A DNA stretch of 64,000 nt from Chloroflexota bacterium (lineage in GTDB: Bacteria > Chloroflexota > Chloroflexia > Thermomicrobiales > UBA6265). The position numbers and the translations under genes were made by a program. Each line of letters starts with the position of its first letter. The first letter of the stretch is position 1. Under the pieces are notes generated by a model. The model was not told the DNA's origin. It ran no database searches and saw only the letters and a program-made list of their open reading frames with translations. Positions 23,356-30,921 of the stretch are shown in pieces. The DNA lies in contig JAEWEG010000039.1 of the NCBI GenBank assembly GCA_023389575.1, positions 80,723-144,722 on the forward strand, read 5' to 3'.

Positions 23356-24504
23356 TCACCGAAGCCCCCGGAAGAAGATCTGGATGCTCTTCGCGACTGG
23401 AACGGGCATTTCCCCGGCGATGAAGTGCCCGCCGCCATCCAGTTCAACCCAGTGCCGGATATCGGTGTGCAGCCGCTCCACGTACTCGCGGGGCGGACGG
23501 TTGGCTGGCTCGTTGAGCGGCAGCGCGACGCCGGTCGGAACCGTGATCCTGTCGTCTGGCCCCAGCGGCTCCAGATCCTCGGCGTAATAGCGATTCGCCG
23601 AGTTGATCGTCTCCGTCACCCAGTAGGTCATCACGTTCGCCAGCAGGTCGTCCTTCGAAAAGTGCTTCTCCAGATTCCCGCTCGGCGGGACCGTCCACGC
23701 GTTCCACTTCTCGATGATCCAGGCCGCCAGCCCCGCCGGCGAATCGTTCAGCCCATGGGCCAGCACCTGATGTTTGGTTCCCAGGATATGCGCGTAGGCG
23801 CTCTGGTCCTTCCCCCACGCCTGCCGTAGCTTCTGATGCTCCAGCTCCGCCACGCTCAGCGGGGGCGAGTCCGGGGCCAGCGTTGGTCCGGGAATGCCAG
23901 GCGTGGTCGTGTGGTAGCCGATCACTCGCTCGGGATGGTCGAAGTTCAGGTACTCGCAGATGCTCGCGCCGATATCGTAGGCGTGGATGCCGAACCGCTC
24001 GTAACCCAGACCCTCCATCAACTCCACGAACATGCCAGCCACGGCCCGGTCCTCGAATCCCACCCTGTCCGGCGGGTCCGAGAACCCATGCCCCGGCACC
24101 GACGGCACTACCACGTCGAACGCATCGGCCGGATCTCCCCCATGCGCCCCGGGGTCGGTCAGCAGCGAGATCATCGGCAGGTACTCGAACGGCGAGCTTG
24201 GGTACCCATGCGCGAGCAGCAATGGCATCCGCGACGGTCCGTTCCCTCGCACGTGGATGTAGTGGACGCCCAACCCGCCGATCTCGACCCGGAAGTTCGG
24301 CAGCGCATTGATCCGCGCTTCCCGCGCCCGCCAGTCGAACCCATCCCGCCAGTACTCCATCAACTCACGGAAGTTGTCGGGGATTCCCTGGCTCTTTCCT
24401 ACGCCCGGCAACTCCTTCGGCCATCGCGTGCGCGCAAGTCGCTCGCGCAGGTCATCGAGCGTTTCCAGGGGCACGTGAATTTCGAACGGTTGCGCCTGGG
24501 ACAT
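23356..24504 (-). CDS. Epoxide hydrolase (alpha/beta-hydrolase fold, EHN domain)
   Basis: The 382-residue product has an N-terminal EHN domain (PFEIHVPLETLDDLRERL, WPKELPG) typical of microsomal-type epoxide hydrolases, then the alpha/beta-hydrolase core: oxyanion-hole HGYP (99-102), GHGFSDPP, nucleophile Asp177 in IHAYDIGASICEYL (usually GGDWG in the family), and the C-terminal catalytic His in GGGHFIAGEMP. The enzyme opens epoxides to diols in the cytoplasm; the natural substrate is unknown. AAAGG lies upstream of the ATG. The less common residues around the nucleophile are worth noting. Confidence 0.85.
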   Translation of the reverse strand: MSQAQPFEIHVPLETLDDLRERLARTRWPKELPGVGKSQGIPDNFRELMEYWRDGFDWRAREARINALPNFRVEIGGLGVHYIHVRGNGPSRMPLLLAHGYPSSPFEYLPMISLLTDPGAHGGDPADAFDVVVPSVPGHGFSDPPDRVGFEDRAVAGMFVELMEGLGYERFGIHAYDIGASICEYLNFDHPERVIGYHTTTPGIPGPTLAPDSPPLSVAELEHQKLRQAWGKDQSAYAHILGTKHQVLAHGLNDSPAGLAAWIIEKWNAWTVPPSGNLEKHFSKDDLLANVMTYWVTETINSANRYYAEDLEPLGPDDRITVPTGVALPLNEPANRPPREYVERLHTDIRHWVELDGGGHFIAGEMPVPVAKSIQIFFRGLR

Positions 24505-24855
24505 GATGGACGGACCTTTCAGGTGAGGAGCGTGGACAGCGCGAAGAATCGCGCCGCTGTCTCACGGCGACCATATCAGGCGCGCGCGGACACTCCGTGT
24601 CCGTCTATCAGGCGCGAGGCGGGGAGTGGGTCTTCGACCTGGCTTCTTCGGGAAACTCCGCGTGCGGATTGAGAGGAGCACGCGATGGCCCCTCTGGTGA
24701 CGCGTGATGGGGGACGCCAGTCACCACCTCGTGGGAAGGCTCGGGAAACCGGGCGATGCAGCGGGCCTGGCCGACTCGCTCGGCGATGCCTAGGCCTGGG
24801 AGGCACGGGCCAACCCCGGTTGACCCGGACTCAACGGGGGCAACTCCCGCTCAAG
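24505..24855. other. Intergenic region with small palindrome and repeats
   Basis: No gene is seen here. CGGACAC-TCC-GTGTCCG (24587-24603) is flanked by two copies of TATCAGGCGCG (about 24574 and 24606), which may be an operator for the epoxide hydrolase gene. The rest is featureless GC-rich sequence. Confidence 0.35.
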
Positions 24856-25572
24856 CTACCCGTTCTTCGGCGTCGGCAGCGTATTCGAAGGCGCCAGCTT
24901 GTCGAACTCGTCGGCCAGCAAATCGGAACTCATCGCCTTGAGCGTGTTCGTCATGCGCGCCAGCGTCCGCCGCAGTTCCCGCTCGTCCTGCTCGCCCCAT
25001 TGCGGATTGCCGGTGCTCTCCGCCAGCTCCGCCCGCAGCGCGGTCGACTGCCGGGCCAGCGAATCCGCGCCCCGGGTCAGCCGGTTCAGCGACGCTTCGA
25101 TCCGGTCGTTCATCAGACCATGCTGGTGAATAAACGCCATTCGCCGGGCGCGGTCGGCGATGAGCTGCGATTGCTGGGCGGAGAACGCTTCGGTGTCCTC
25201 CGGCATGGGAACGCCGGCCAGGGTCGCGATCCGGATGCTGCGTTGCAGCCGGCAATGTTCCTCCGCCAGGGTGAAGATGCCCTGCCGCGAAGGCCACCAC
25301 GCCGGGATATGCTCCGCGATGCAGGCCACCACCGCGTCCCGCTCTCCTCGCTCCAGCATGTAGCCGAGATACGGACCGATGTCGCCATCCTCCACGGTCG
25401 GCACGCGCTTCCGCCGTGGCTTCGGCAGCTTTCGCGCTTCCTTGCGGACGACGCGCAACACCAGGCTCGCCAGGATCACCACGACGATGGCGAGCATTAA
25501 TGCCGCTGGAAACGACAGTCCCCGGATGAAGAGGCTGCCAAAAAACGTGAGCAGGAAGAGCAGGAATCGCAT
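24856..25572 (-). CDS. Hypothetical membrane-anchored protein
   Basis: A 238-residue protein with one or two N-terminal membrane segments (MRFLLFLLTFFGSLFI and AALMLAIVVVILASLVLRVV), a basic stretch (RKEARKLPKPRRKR) as expected for the cytoplasmic side, and a long helical soluble part with HIPAWW and several Leu/Ala/Arg-rich amphipathic helices. GGAAGGTG precedes the ATG. No known domain is recognised. It stands alone, divergent from the nuclease-like gene at 25816; both could share the intervening promoter region. Confidence 0.6.
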   Translation of the reverse strand: MRFLLFLLTFFGSLFIRGLSFPAALMLAIVVVILASLVLRVVRKEARKLPKPRRKRVPTVEDGDIGPYLGYMLERGERDAVVACIAEHIPAWWPSRQGIFTLAEEHCRLQRSIRIATLAGVPMPEDTEAFSAQQSQLIADRARRMAFIHQHGLMNDRIEASLNRLTRGADSLARQSTALRAELAESTGNPQWGEQDERELRRTLARMTNTLKAMSSDLLADEFDKLAPSNTLPTPKNG

Positions 25573-25815
25573 CGTCGGGACACCTTCCGTTGGATCGGCT
25601 CGCCGCTGGAACGAGAGGGTGGAGCTGGCGCGGCGCGGCGTGCATTAAGGTCTCGCTTCCAGTATATCTCCCGTCCCGGCGGGCAAACGTGGGGGATAAC
25701 CCGCGTTCGCGGCGCCGGTCGCGGGGGTACACTGTCCTCCTGGTGTGACCTGTCCTGGGCTTGTCTCCACACCTGCTCCCCGACCGCCTTCGCGGCCGGG
25801 CACTGGACGCTACCC

Positions 25816-27288
25816 ATGACACCCCTCGAACTCCTCGACCGCGCGATCCGGGCCGCTACCGACCGTCTTCGGTCCAGACTGCCTCCTAATCGAAAGCGGG
25901 CATTGGCGGCTTTGTCGAAACATCTCGATCTCCTGCCTCCCGCCGAACCCGCCAGCACGCCGCTCGAACTTGCCCTCCAGTCGCATCGACCGGACCTCGG
26001 TGGCCAAACGGCGCTCGAGCTTCTCCTCGATACCGGCGATGCCGCGGTGTCTCCAGGCCCCTCGCCGGCGGACGGTCCAGCCTGGGCGGGCAACTTCCTG
26101 CACCAGTGCCGCCGGGTCGAAATGGCCATGCTCCTCAGGCTCCACGTGCAGGGCGGATACATGCGGGTGGAACCGGCCGAGGACGGCTCGCTGGATGCCT
26201 GGATCGCCCGCGGGCATCTTCCGGCCAGGCTCCGCGAGCGGGCGGATTTCGAGTGGCTGCGCGCGTCCAGAAGTGCATCGCCGGAACCCGCCTACCGGCT
26301 CGACCTTCCGCCGGAAACGGTCCTCGGCGGCGTCACCGTGGACACCTGCCGCGCCGTCATCGACCGCCTCCGCCATTTCGCGGAAACCTCCCTTCGCGAT
26401 CTGCCCATTCCCGAGCTCGACCTCGCCAGCCTCCTGGGCAGCGACCTTGGCATCTCCGCCGAAACCGCCCTGAACGCCCTCCTGCCCCTGACGCTCACTC
26501 CGGCGAATGCCGCCTGGCACGCCGTGCTCCCTGGAGTGGCCATCGCCCCGTTGATCAGGACGGGCCCGGACCAGGTCATCCTCGCCCGCCGCGGTCTCCA
26601 CGACGAGCCGTACCTGTTCCTCGTTCGCGAACTTCGCCGCCAGGACGCGCCCGGGTACCACGATGTCGCCTTCCACCGGGAGCGGGCCTTTCGCTCGGAT
26701 CTCAACGACCTCTTCACCGATCGCCGCTTCGTCCATTCCTCCAGCCGCATCGTCCTTCGCCGGCCCAACGGCGACATCCGCACCGATGTCGACGCCGCCA
26801 TCTTCGACCGGAAGACCGGAACGCTGGCCCTGTTCGAACTCAAATCGCTCGATCCCTTCGCCCGCTCCCAGGGCGAACTCGACCGGCAGCGTGACAGCGT
26901 GCTCTACGCCAATCGCCAGGTTTCCGGGGTGCTCGACTGGATCAACCGGTATGGCGCGGACGACATCCTCAACCGTATCGACCGCCAAACCGCCAAGAAG
27001 TTCCGGGTTCAGCGCGTGCTCCCGTTCGTGCTGTGTCGCTACCTTGCCCGGTTCGATGATGGACCCGCGCCCGATGCTCGTGCGGCCTGGGCAACCTGGC
27101 CGGCCGTGCTTCGCGTTGTCGAGGCGGGGGAGGGGCGATCGAAGCAGTCCAATCCCCTCGCCACGCTGTTCCAGAAACTGCGGTCCAACGCCGCCGATCC
27201 CGTGCTTGGCGGCGATCCGGGCCTGCTCCAAATCGATCTCGGAACCCAGCGGGTACGCGTCTACCCATCGGCGAGCGATCGTCCCTGA
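25816..27288 (+). CDS. PD-(D/E)XK-like nuclease-domain protein
   Basis: The 490-residue protein has a long helical N-terminal half with no recognised family, then at residues 310-345 a restriction-endonuclease-like signature: a strand RRPNGDI, RTDVDAAIFD (Asp324/Asp326) and ALFELKS (Glu341-x-Lys343), about 15 residues apart, as in the D...ExK centre of PD-(D/E)XK proteins. A conserved-looking QGELDRQRDSVLYANRQV helix follows. No signal peptide, helicase or methylase is fused or adjacent. Members of this superfamily include restriction, repair and transposon nucleases; which applies here is unknown. Confidence 0.55.
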   Translation: MTPLELLDRAIRAATDRLRSRLPPNRKRALAALSKHLDLLPPAEPASTPLELALQSHRPDLGGQTALELLLDTGDAAVSPGPSPADGPAWAGNFLHQCRRVEMAMLLRLHVQGGYMRVEPAEDGSLDAWIARGHLPARLRERADFEWLRASRSASPEPAYRLDLPPETVLGGVTVDTCRAVIDRLRHFAETSLRDLPIPELDLASLLGSDLGISAETALNALLPLTLTPANAAWHAVLPGVAIAPLIRTGPDQVILARRGLHDEPYLFLVRELRRQDAPGYHDVAFHRERAFRSDLNDLFTDRRFVHSSSRIVLRRPNGDIRTDVDAAIFDRKTGTLALFELKSLDPFARSQGELDRQRDSVLYANRQVSGVLDWINRYGADDILNRIDRQTAKKFRVQRVLPFVLCRYLARFDDGPAPDARAAWATWPAVLRVVEAGEGRSKQSNPLATLFQKLRSNAADPVLGGDPGLLQIDLGTQRVRVYPSASDRP

Positions 27289-27296
27289 TGCCTCGC

Positions 27297-27686
27297 TCAA
27301 CGCGGCGAGCCACCCCTTTCGAGTGACTTGTCGGATCCGGTCTCGGTCGAGCGGAGGGTTACGAGGAGGCCGGTCGCCAACGCCAGCAGCATGGAGAGGT
27401 GCATGCTTACGTCGAACGCCGTTGTCGGGCCCACGGTGATCACCAGCGTGAATCCCACGAGGGTGCCGAGGAGCGCGAACCCCTGCGCCGCCAGGCCGGC
27501 CGTGCGCGTCATGGCGGGATTCGCCAGCGAAACGGCCAGTCCCGCCAGCAATGCCAGGCCGATGACCGATTCGGCCGTGCCGGCGCCTGGGTCGTCGCGG
27601 CTGCCGATCACGCTGAAGTGGGCGAGGGCGGCGAACGCGAACAGCGCCGCCTGGATGGACAGGAAGAACCGGATGGTCGATTGCAT
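27297..27686 (-). CDS. Small integral membrane protein
   Basis: From ATG 27686 (GGAGG 10 nt upstream) the product has 129 residues and four hydrophobic segments: FFLSIQAALFAFAALAHF, SVIGLALLAGLAVSLANP, AAQGFALLGTLVGFTLVI and MHLSMLLALATGLLVTL, with a short charged tail. A His in the first helix (ALAHF) and another in the fourth (MHLSM) are the only notable polar residues. Family unknown. It converges on the nuclease-like gene with an 8-bp gap. Confidence 0.6.
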   Translation of the reverse strand: MQSTIRFFLSIQAALFAFAALAHFSVIGSRDDPGAGTAESVIGLALLAGLAVSLANPAMTRTAGLAAQGFALLGTLVGFTLVITVGPTTAFDVSMHLSMLLALATGLLVTLRSTETGSDKSLERGGSPR

Positions 27687-28055
27687 GGCGGGCATCCTCC
27701 AGGCATGAACTGACGGGCATCGCGGGAGCCCCTTGCTCCCGCCTGTAGTCCATTCCACCGCTTCTCCGTGGAGCCCGCGTGGATGCCATGTGAAAATTCC
27801 GTGAATCACCGGGTGCCTGGGGCCAGTCGAACGCCACGCCCAGGTATCGATCCCTGTTGCTCCTCATTTCCCCGCTTTTCCGGGCCTACTCCCTACGAGA
27901 CATCGCTCCAGCGCAATCTGGAAGAAGCGCCCAGAGTGTCCGTACACTATGCTGCGTACTGGCGATGAAGCAACGAGGCGGGGCCCACCGTGGATCGCCC
28001 TGTCCTTAAAAGACGCTTTCGCCTCGAAACTGGCGATCGTGCAAGGGAGTTCACC

Positions 28056-29171
28056 ATGAGCGGAGTACGTGTCCTCGTTGGCACCCGGAAGGGCGCCTTC
28101 ATCCTCACATCGGACGAGGCCCGCCAGAAGTGGGACGTTCAGGGGCCTCACTTCGGCGGCTGGGAAATGTTCCACCTCAAGGGCTCGCCGGTCGATTCCA
28201 ACCGGATCTTCGCCTCCCAGGCCAGCGACTGGTTCGGCCAGGTCATGCACCGGTCGGACGATGGCGGCAAAAGCTGGCAGACCATTGGCAACGAGTTCGC
28301 CTACGATGGCGTGCCCGGCACACACCAGTGGTACGACGGCACCCCGCATCCGTGGGACTTCAAGCGCGTCTGGCACATCGAGCCATCGCTCACCGACCCG
28401 GACGTCGTATACGCCGGCGTGGAGGATGCCGCGCTCTTCAAATCCACCGATGGCGGAATGACCTGGCACGAGCTCTCCGGGCTCCGCACCCACACCACCG
28501 GCAACACCTGGCAACCTGGAGCGGGCGGACTCTGCCTCCACTCCATCGTCCTCGATCCCACCAATCCGGACCGCATCTTCGTCGCCATTTCCGCCGCTGG
28601 CGCGTTCCGCACCGACGATGGCGGCCAAACCTGGACGCCCATCAACAAGGGCCTCCGCTCCGATTACATCCCGGACGAGGATGCCGAGGTCGGCCATTGC
28701 GTCCACAACATCAACATGCACCCCTCGCGGCCCAACACCCTCTTCATGCAAAAGCACTGGGATGTCCTGCGCACGGATAACGCCGGCGACATGTGGACCG
28801 AGGTCAGCGGGAACCTGCCATCGGATTTCGGCTTCCCCATCGCGGTGCACGCCCACGAGCCGGAAACCATCTACGTGGTGCCCATCAAGAGCGATTCCGA
28901 GCACTTCCCGCCCGATGGCAAGCTGCGCGTCTACCGCAGCCGCACCGGCGGCAACGACTGGGAGGCCCTCACCAAAGGACTTCCGCAGGAAAATTGCTAC
29001 GTCAACATCCTGCGCGACGCCATGTCGATCGACCGCCTCGATTCCTGTGGCATCTACTTCGGCACCACGGGCGGGCAGGTCTACGCCTCGGCCGATTCGG
29101 GCGATACCTGGAACCCCATCGTGCGCGATCTTCCCGCCGTGCTCTCCGTGGAGGTACAGACCCTGTCATGA
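28056..29171 (+). CDS. BNR/sialidase-like beta-propeller protein
   Basis: The 371-residue protein contains repeated Asp-box motifs of the S-x-D-x-G-x-x-W type (HRSDDGGKSWQ, FKSTDGGMTWH, FRTDDGGQTWTP, ASADSGDTWN), one per propeller blade. It starts with VRVLVGTRKGAFIL and has no signal peptide, so it is cytoplasmic despite the extracellular habits of many relatives. AAGGGAG precedes the ATG. The stop overlaps the start of the MoaD-HhH gene by ATGA, the first of two such overlaps in this cluster. Glycan hydrolysis is not implied: no sialidase catalytic set is visible. Confidence 0.82.
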   Translation: MSGVRVLVGTRKGAFILTSDEARQKWDVQGPHFGGWEMFHLKGSPVDSNRIFASQASDWFGQVMHRSDDGGKSWQTIGNEFAYDGVPGTHQWYDGTPHPWDFKRVWHIEPSLTDPDVVYAGVEDAALFKSTDGGMTWHELSGLRTHTTGNTWQPGAGGLCLHSIVLDPTNPDRIFVAISAAGAFRTDDGGQTWTPINKGLRSDYIPDEDAEVGHCVHNINMHPSRPNTLFMQKHWDVLRTDNAGDMWTEVSGNLPSDFGFPIAVHAHEPETIYVVPIKSDSEHFPPDGKLRVYRSRTGGNDWEALTKGLPQENCYVNILRDAMSIDRLDSCGIYFGTTGGQVYASADSGDTWNPIVRDLPAVLSVEVQTLS

Positions 29172-29689
29172 TCCGCGTGCAATTGCCGCCCCATCTCCGC
29201 ACCCTGGCCGGCACTGGCAAGGAGGTGGAACTCGACCTCGCCGCGCCAGTCACACTGGCCGGTGTCGTCGAGGCGCTGGAGGCGGCCTATCCCACCCTGC
29301 GCGGCGCCATCCGCGACCATGGCACGCGCAAGCGCCGTCCCATGGTTCGCTACTTCGCCTGCGAGGAGGACCTCTCGCACGAGCCGGACGATACGCCTGT
29401 TCCCGACGAGGTGCTTTCCGGCAAGCAGCCGTTCATCATCCTGGGCGCCATTTCCGGTGGTGGGGAGGAGCCGATCGCCCTTCCCCGGATCAGCGGCCCG
29501 GCGAATGCCGCGCTCGAGGTGGCCGGGATCTCCAGTCTCCAGGATGTCGCTCGGCATACGCGCAAGCAGATCGCCGGCCTGCATGGCATGGGTCCGAAGG
29601 GCCTCGCCATCCTCGACGGGGCGCTGGCGAGCCAGGGGCTCGACTACGCCGAGCAGGCGACCGCGCCAGGAGAGACCATTCCGTCATGA
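29168..29689 (+). CDS. MoaD/ThiS-like beta-grasp protein fused to a helix-hairpin-helix domain
   Basis: The 173-residue product has a ubiquitin-like N-terminal part (IRVQLPPHLRTLAG, then TLAGVVEALEAAYPTLRGAI) and a glycine run, ISGGG at 95-99, where free MoaD/ThiS proteins end in Gly-Gly. Here the chain continues with a helical RNA-polymerase-alpha-CTD-like/HhH domain (107-160: GPANAALEVAGISSLQDVARHT, LHGMGPKGLAILDGAL). The fusion would prevent activation as a sulfur carrier unless cleaved after the Gly run. Overlaps both neighbours by ATGA. Confidence 0.72.
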   Translation: MIRVQLPPHLRTLAGTGKEVELDLAAPVTLAGVVEALEAAYPTLRGAIRDHGTRKRRPMVRYFACEEDLSHEPDDTPVPDEVLSGKQPFIILGAISGGGEEPIALPRISGPANAALEVAGISSLQDVARHTRKQIAGLHGMGPKGLAILDGALASQGLDYAEQATAPGETIPS

Positions 29690-30336
29690 CCCAGCTCCTG
29701 AAAGTCCAGAACTTCACGGTCTCGCGCGACGGATTCGGTTCCGGCGAGGGACAAACCCTGGAGAACCCGTTCGGCCACGCCGATGTCACGAAGCTCATGG
29801 GATGGTTCTTTCCCACCGCGACCTTTGCCCGCAACCTGGGCAATCCGGCGACCTCGGGAAGCCAGGGAGTCGATGACCTCTTCGCCCGCGACTTTCACCA
29901 CAACATCGGCGCCGAGATCATGGGCCGCAACAAGTTCGGCCCACAGCGCGGCCCGTGGGAAAACGAGGATTGGCAAGGCTGGTGGGGCGACGTGCCACCG
30001 TTTCACACACCGGTGTTCGTGCTGACCCACCATCCACGCCCATCGTTCTCGCTGGCGGACACCACATTCCATTTCCTCGACGCCACGCCCCAGGAGGCGC
30101 TGGCGCGGGCCAGGGCGGCCGCCGGCGGGAAGGATGTCCGGCTCGGTGGAGGTGTCGCGACCGTCCGGGAATTCCTCGACGCGGATCTGGTCGACTCCCT
30201 GCATATCGTCGTCGCGCCGATCGACCTGGGACGGGGCGAGCGGCTCTGGCGTTCACACGATGAACTGCTCGATCGCTACCAGCACGAATCCATCGCCAGC
30301 CCCAGCGGCGTCACTCATCACCTGTTCTGGCGTTGA
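29686..30336 (+). CDS. Dihydrofolate reductase family protein (RibD C-terminal domain-like)
   Basis: The 216-residue protein is a RibD_C/DHFR-like NADPH-dependent reductase: start strand KVQNFTVSRDG, FFPTATF, the substrate-region PVFVLTHHPRP, nucleotide-binding LGGGVATVREFLDADLVDSLHIVVAP, and G-x-G-E-R-L-W (a conserved end of these proteins). Its ATG overlaps the previous stop by four bases; AGGAGAG lies upstream. Members act on pteridine, riboflavin precursors or other small molecules. The link to the MoaD-HhH protein is positional. Confidence 0.82.
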   Translation: MTQLLKVQNFTVSRDGFGSGEGQTLENPFGHADVTKLMGWFFPTATFARNLGNPATSGSQGVDDLFARDFHHNIGAEIMGRNKFGPQRGPWENEDWQGWWGDVPPFHTPVFVLTHHPRPSFSLADTTFHFLDATPQEALARARAAAGGKDVRLGGGVATVREFLDADLVDSLHIVVAPIDLGRGERLWRSHDELLDRYQHESIASPSGVTHHLFWR

Positions 30337-30518
30337 TGGCGAACCGTTCGTCGCTGTCCCAGAGCACGAGCTGGACCAGAGCGTTACCTGGGAGGTAATT
30401 GCCCACCATACCGCCCGGTGGCACATTGGAAGTACGGAGCCGATCCTTCCGGGCTGGCTCGCGACTACGACCCGGGATCGTTACGCATCCACGCTCTCAC
30501 CACATCCAGGGAGGCACC

Positions 30519-30773
30519 ATGACCACCAACGTTATCCACCTGCTTCCGCGCGCCGACGTCGGTCAGCCCGCCATCCGGGCGCTGGCCGCCCTTGGCATCA
30601 ACTCGCTCAACGACCTCGCCCGCTATACCGAGTGGGAGGTCATCGCCATTCCCGGGATGAGCCCGCGGACGTTCGGCGTCCTGAAGCGGGCCCTGATCGC
30701 GGCGGGACTGTCCTTCGATGGTCCGGCACCATTCATTCCCGGAAATGGCTCCCAACCCCTCAATCTCCGCTAG
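30519..30773 (+). CDS. Small helix-hairpin-helix (alpha-CTD-like) protein
   Basis: An 84-residue protein starting behind GGGAGG. Its core (GQPAIRALAALGINSLNDLARYTEWEVIAIPGMSPRTFGVLKRALIAAGLSF) has the same pattern as the C-terminal half of the MoaD-HhH protein 1 kb upstream: G-x-A, A-G/L-G-I-x-S-L, a helix, G-M-x-P/S, L-x-x-A-L. Such domains bind nucleic acid or protein. It ends with a loop and is followed by a strong hairpin. A DNA-binding or modifying partner is suggested by the duplication of the domain within one cluster. Confidence 0.65.
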   Translation: MTTNVIHLLPRADVGQPAIRALAALGINSLNDLARYTEWEVIAIPGMSPRTFGVLKRALIAAGLSFDGPAPFIPGNGSQPLNLR

Positions 30774-30841
30774 CGAACCACGGCATCCCAGCCGGAATGG
30801 GCCCCAGCCCGCGCCGAAGATCGTTGGTCAGCACAACCATG

Positions 30842-30878
30842 CGCGAACGGCCACCCCGTCATGAGGTGGCCGTTCGCG
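30842..30878. terminator. Bidirectional terminator between convergent genes
   Basis: CGCGAACGGCCACC (30842-30855) pairs perfectly over 14 bp with 30865-30878 around a 9-nt loop. It separates the HhH gene from the convergent Cna-B-like gene. Confidence 0.85.
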
Positions 30879-30921
30879 TGTGTCGCTTTCGCCGGATATG
30901 GAGATCGTCGGCGATCAGGGA

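Noticed and set aside
24685..25500. Open plus-strand frame across the end of the membrane-protein gene.
   Set aside because: It is Arg/Gly/Pro-rich and antisense to a gene with a clear signal/membrane segment and ribosome site.
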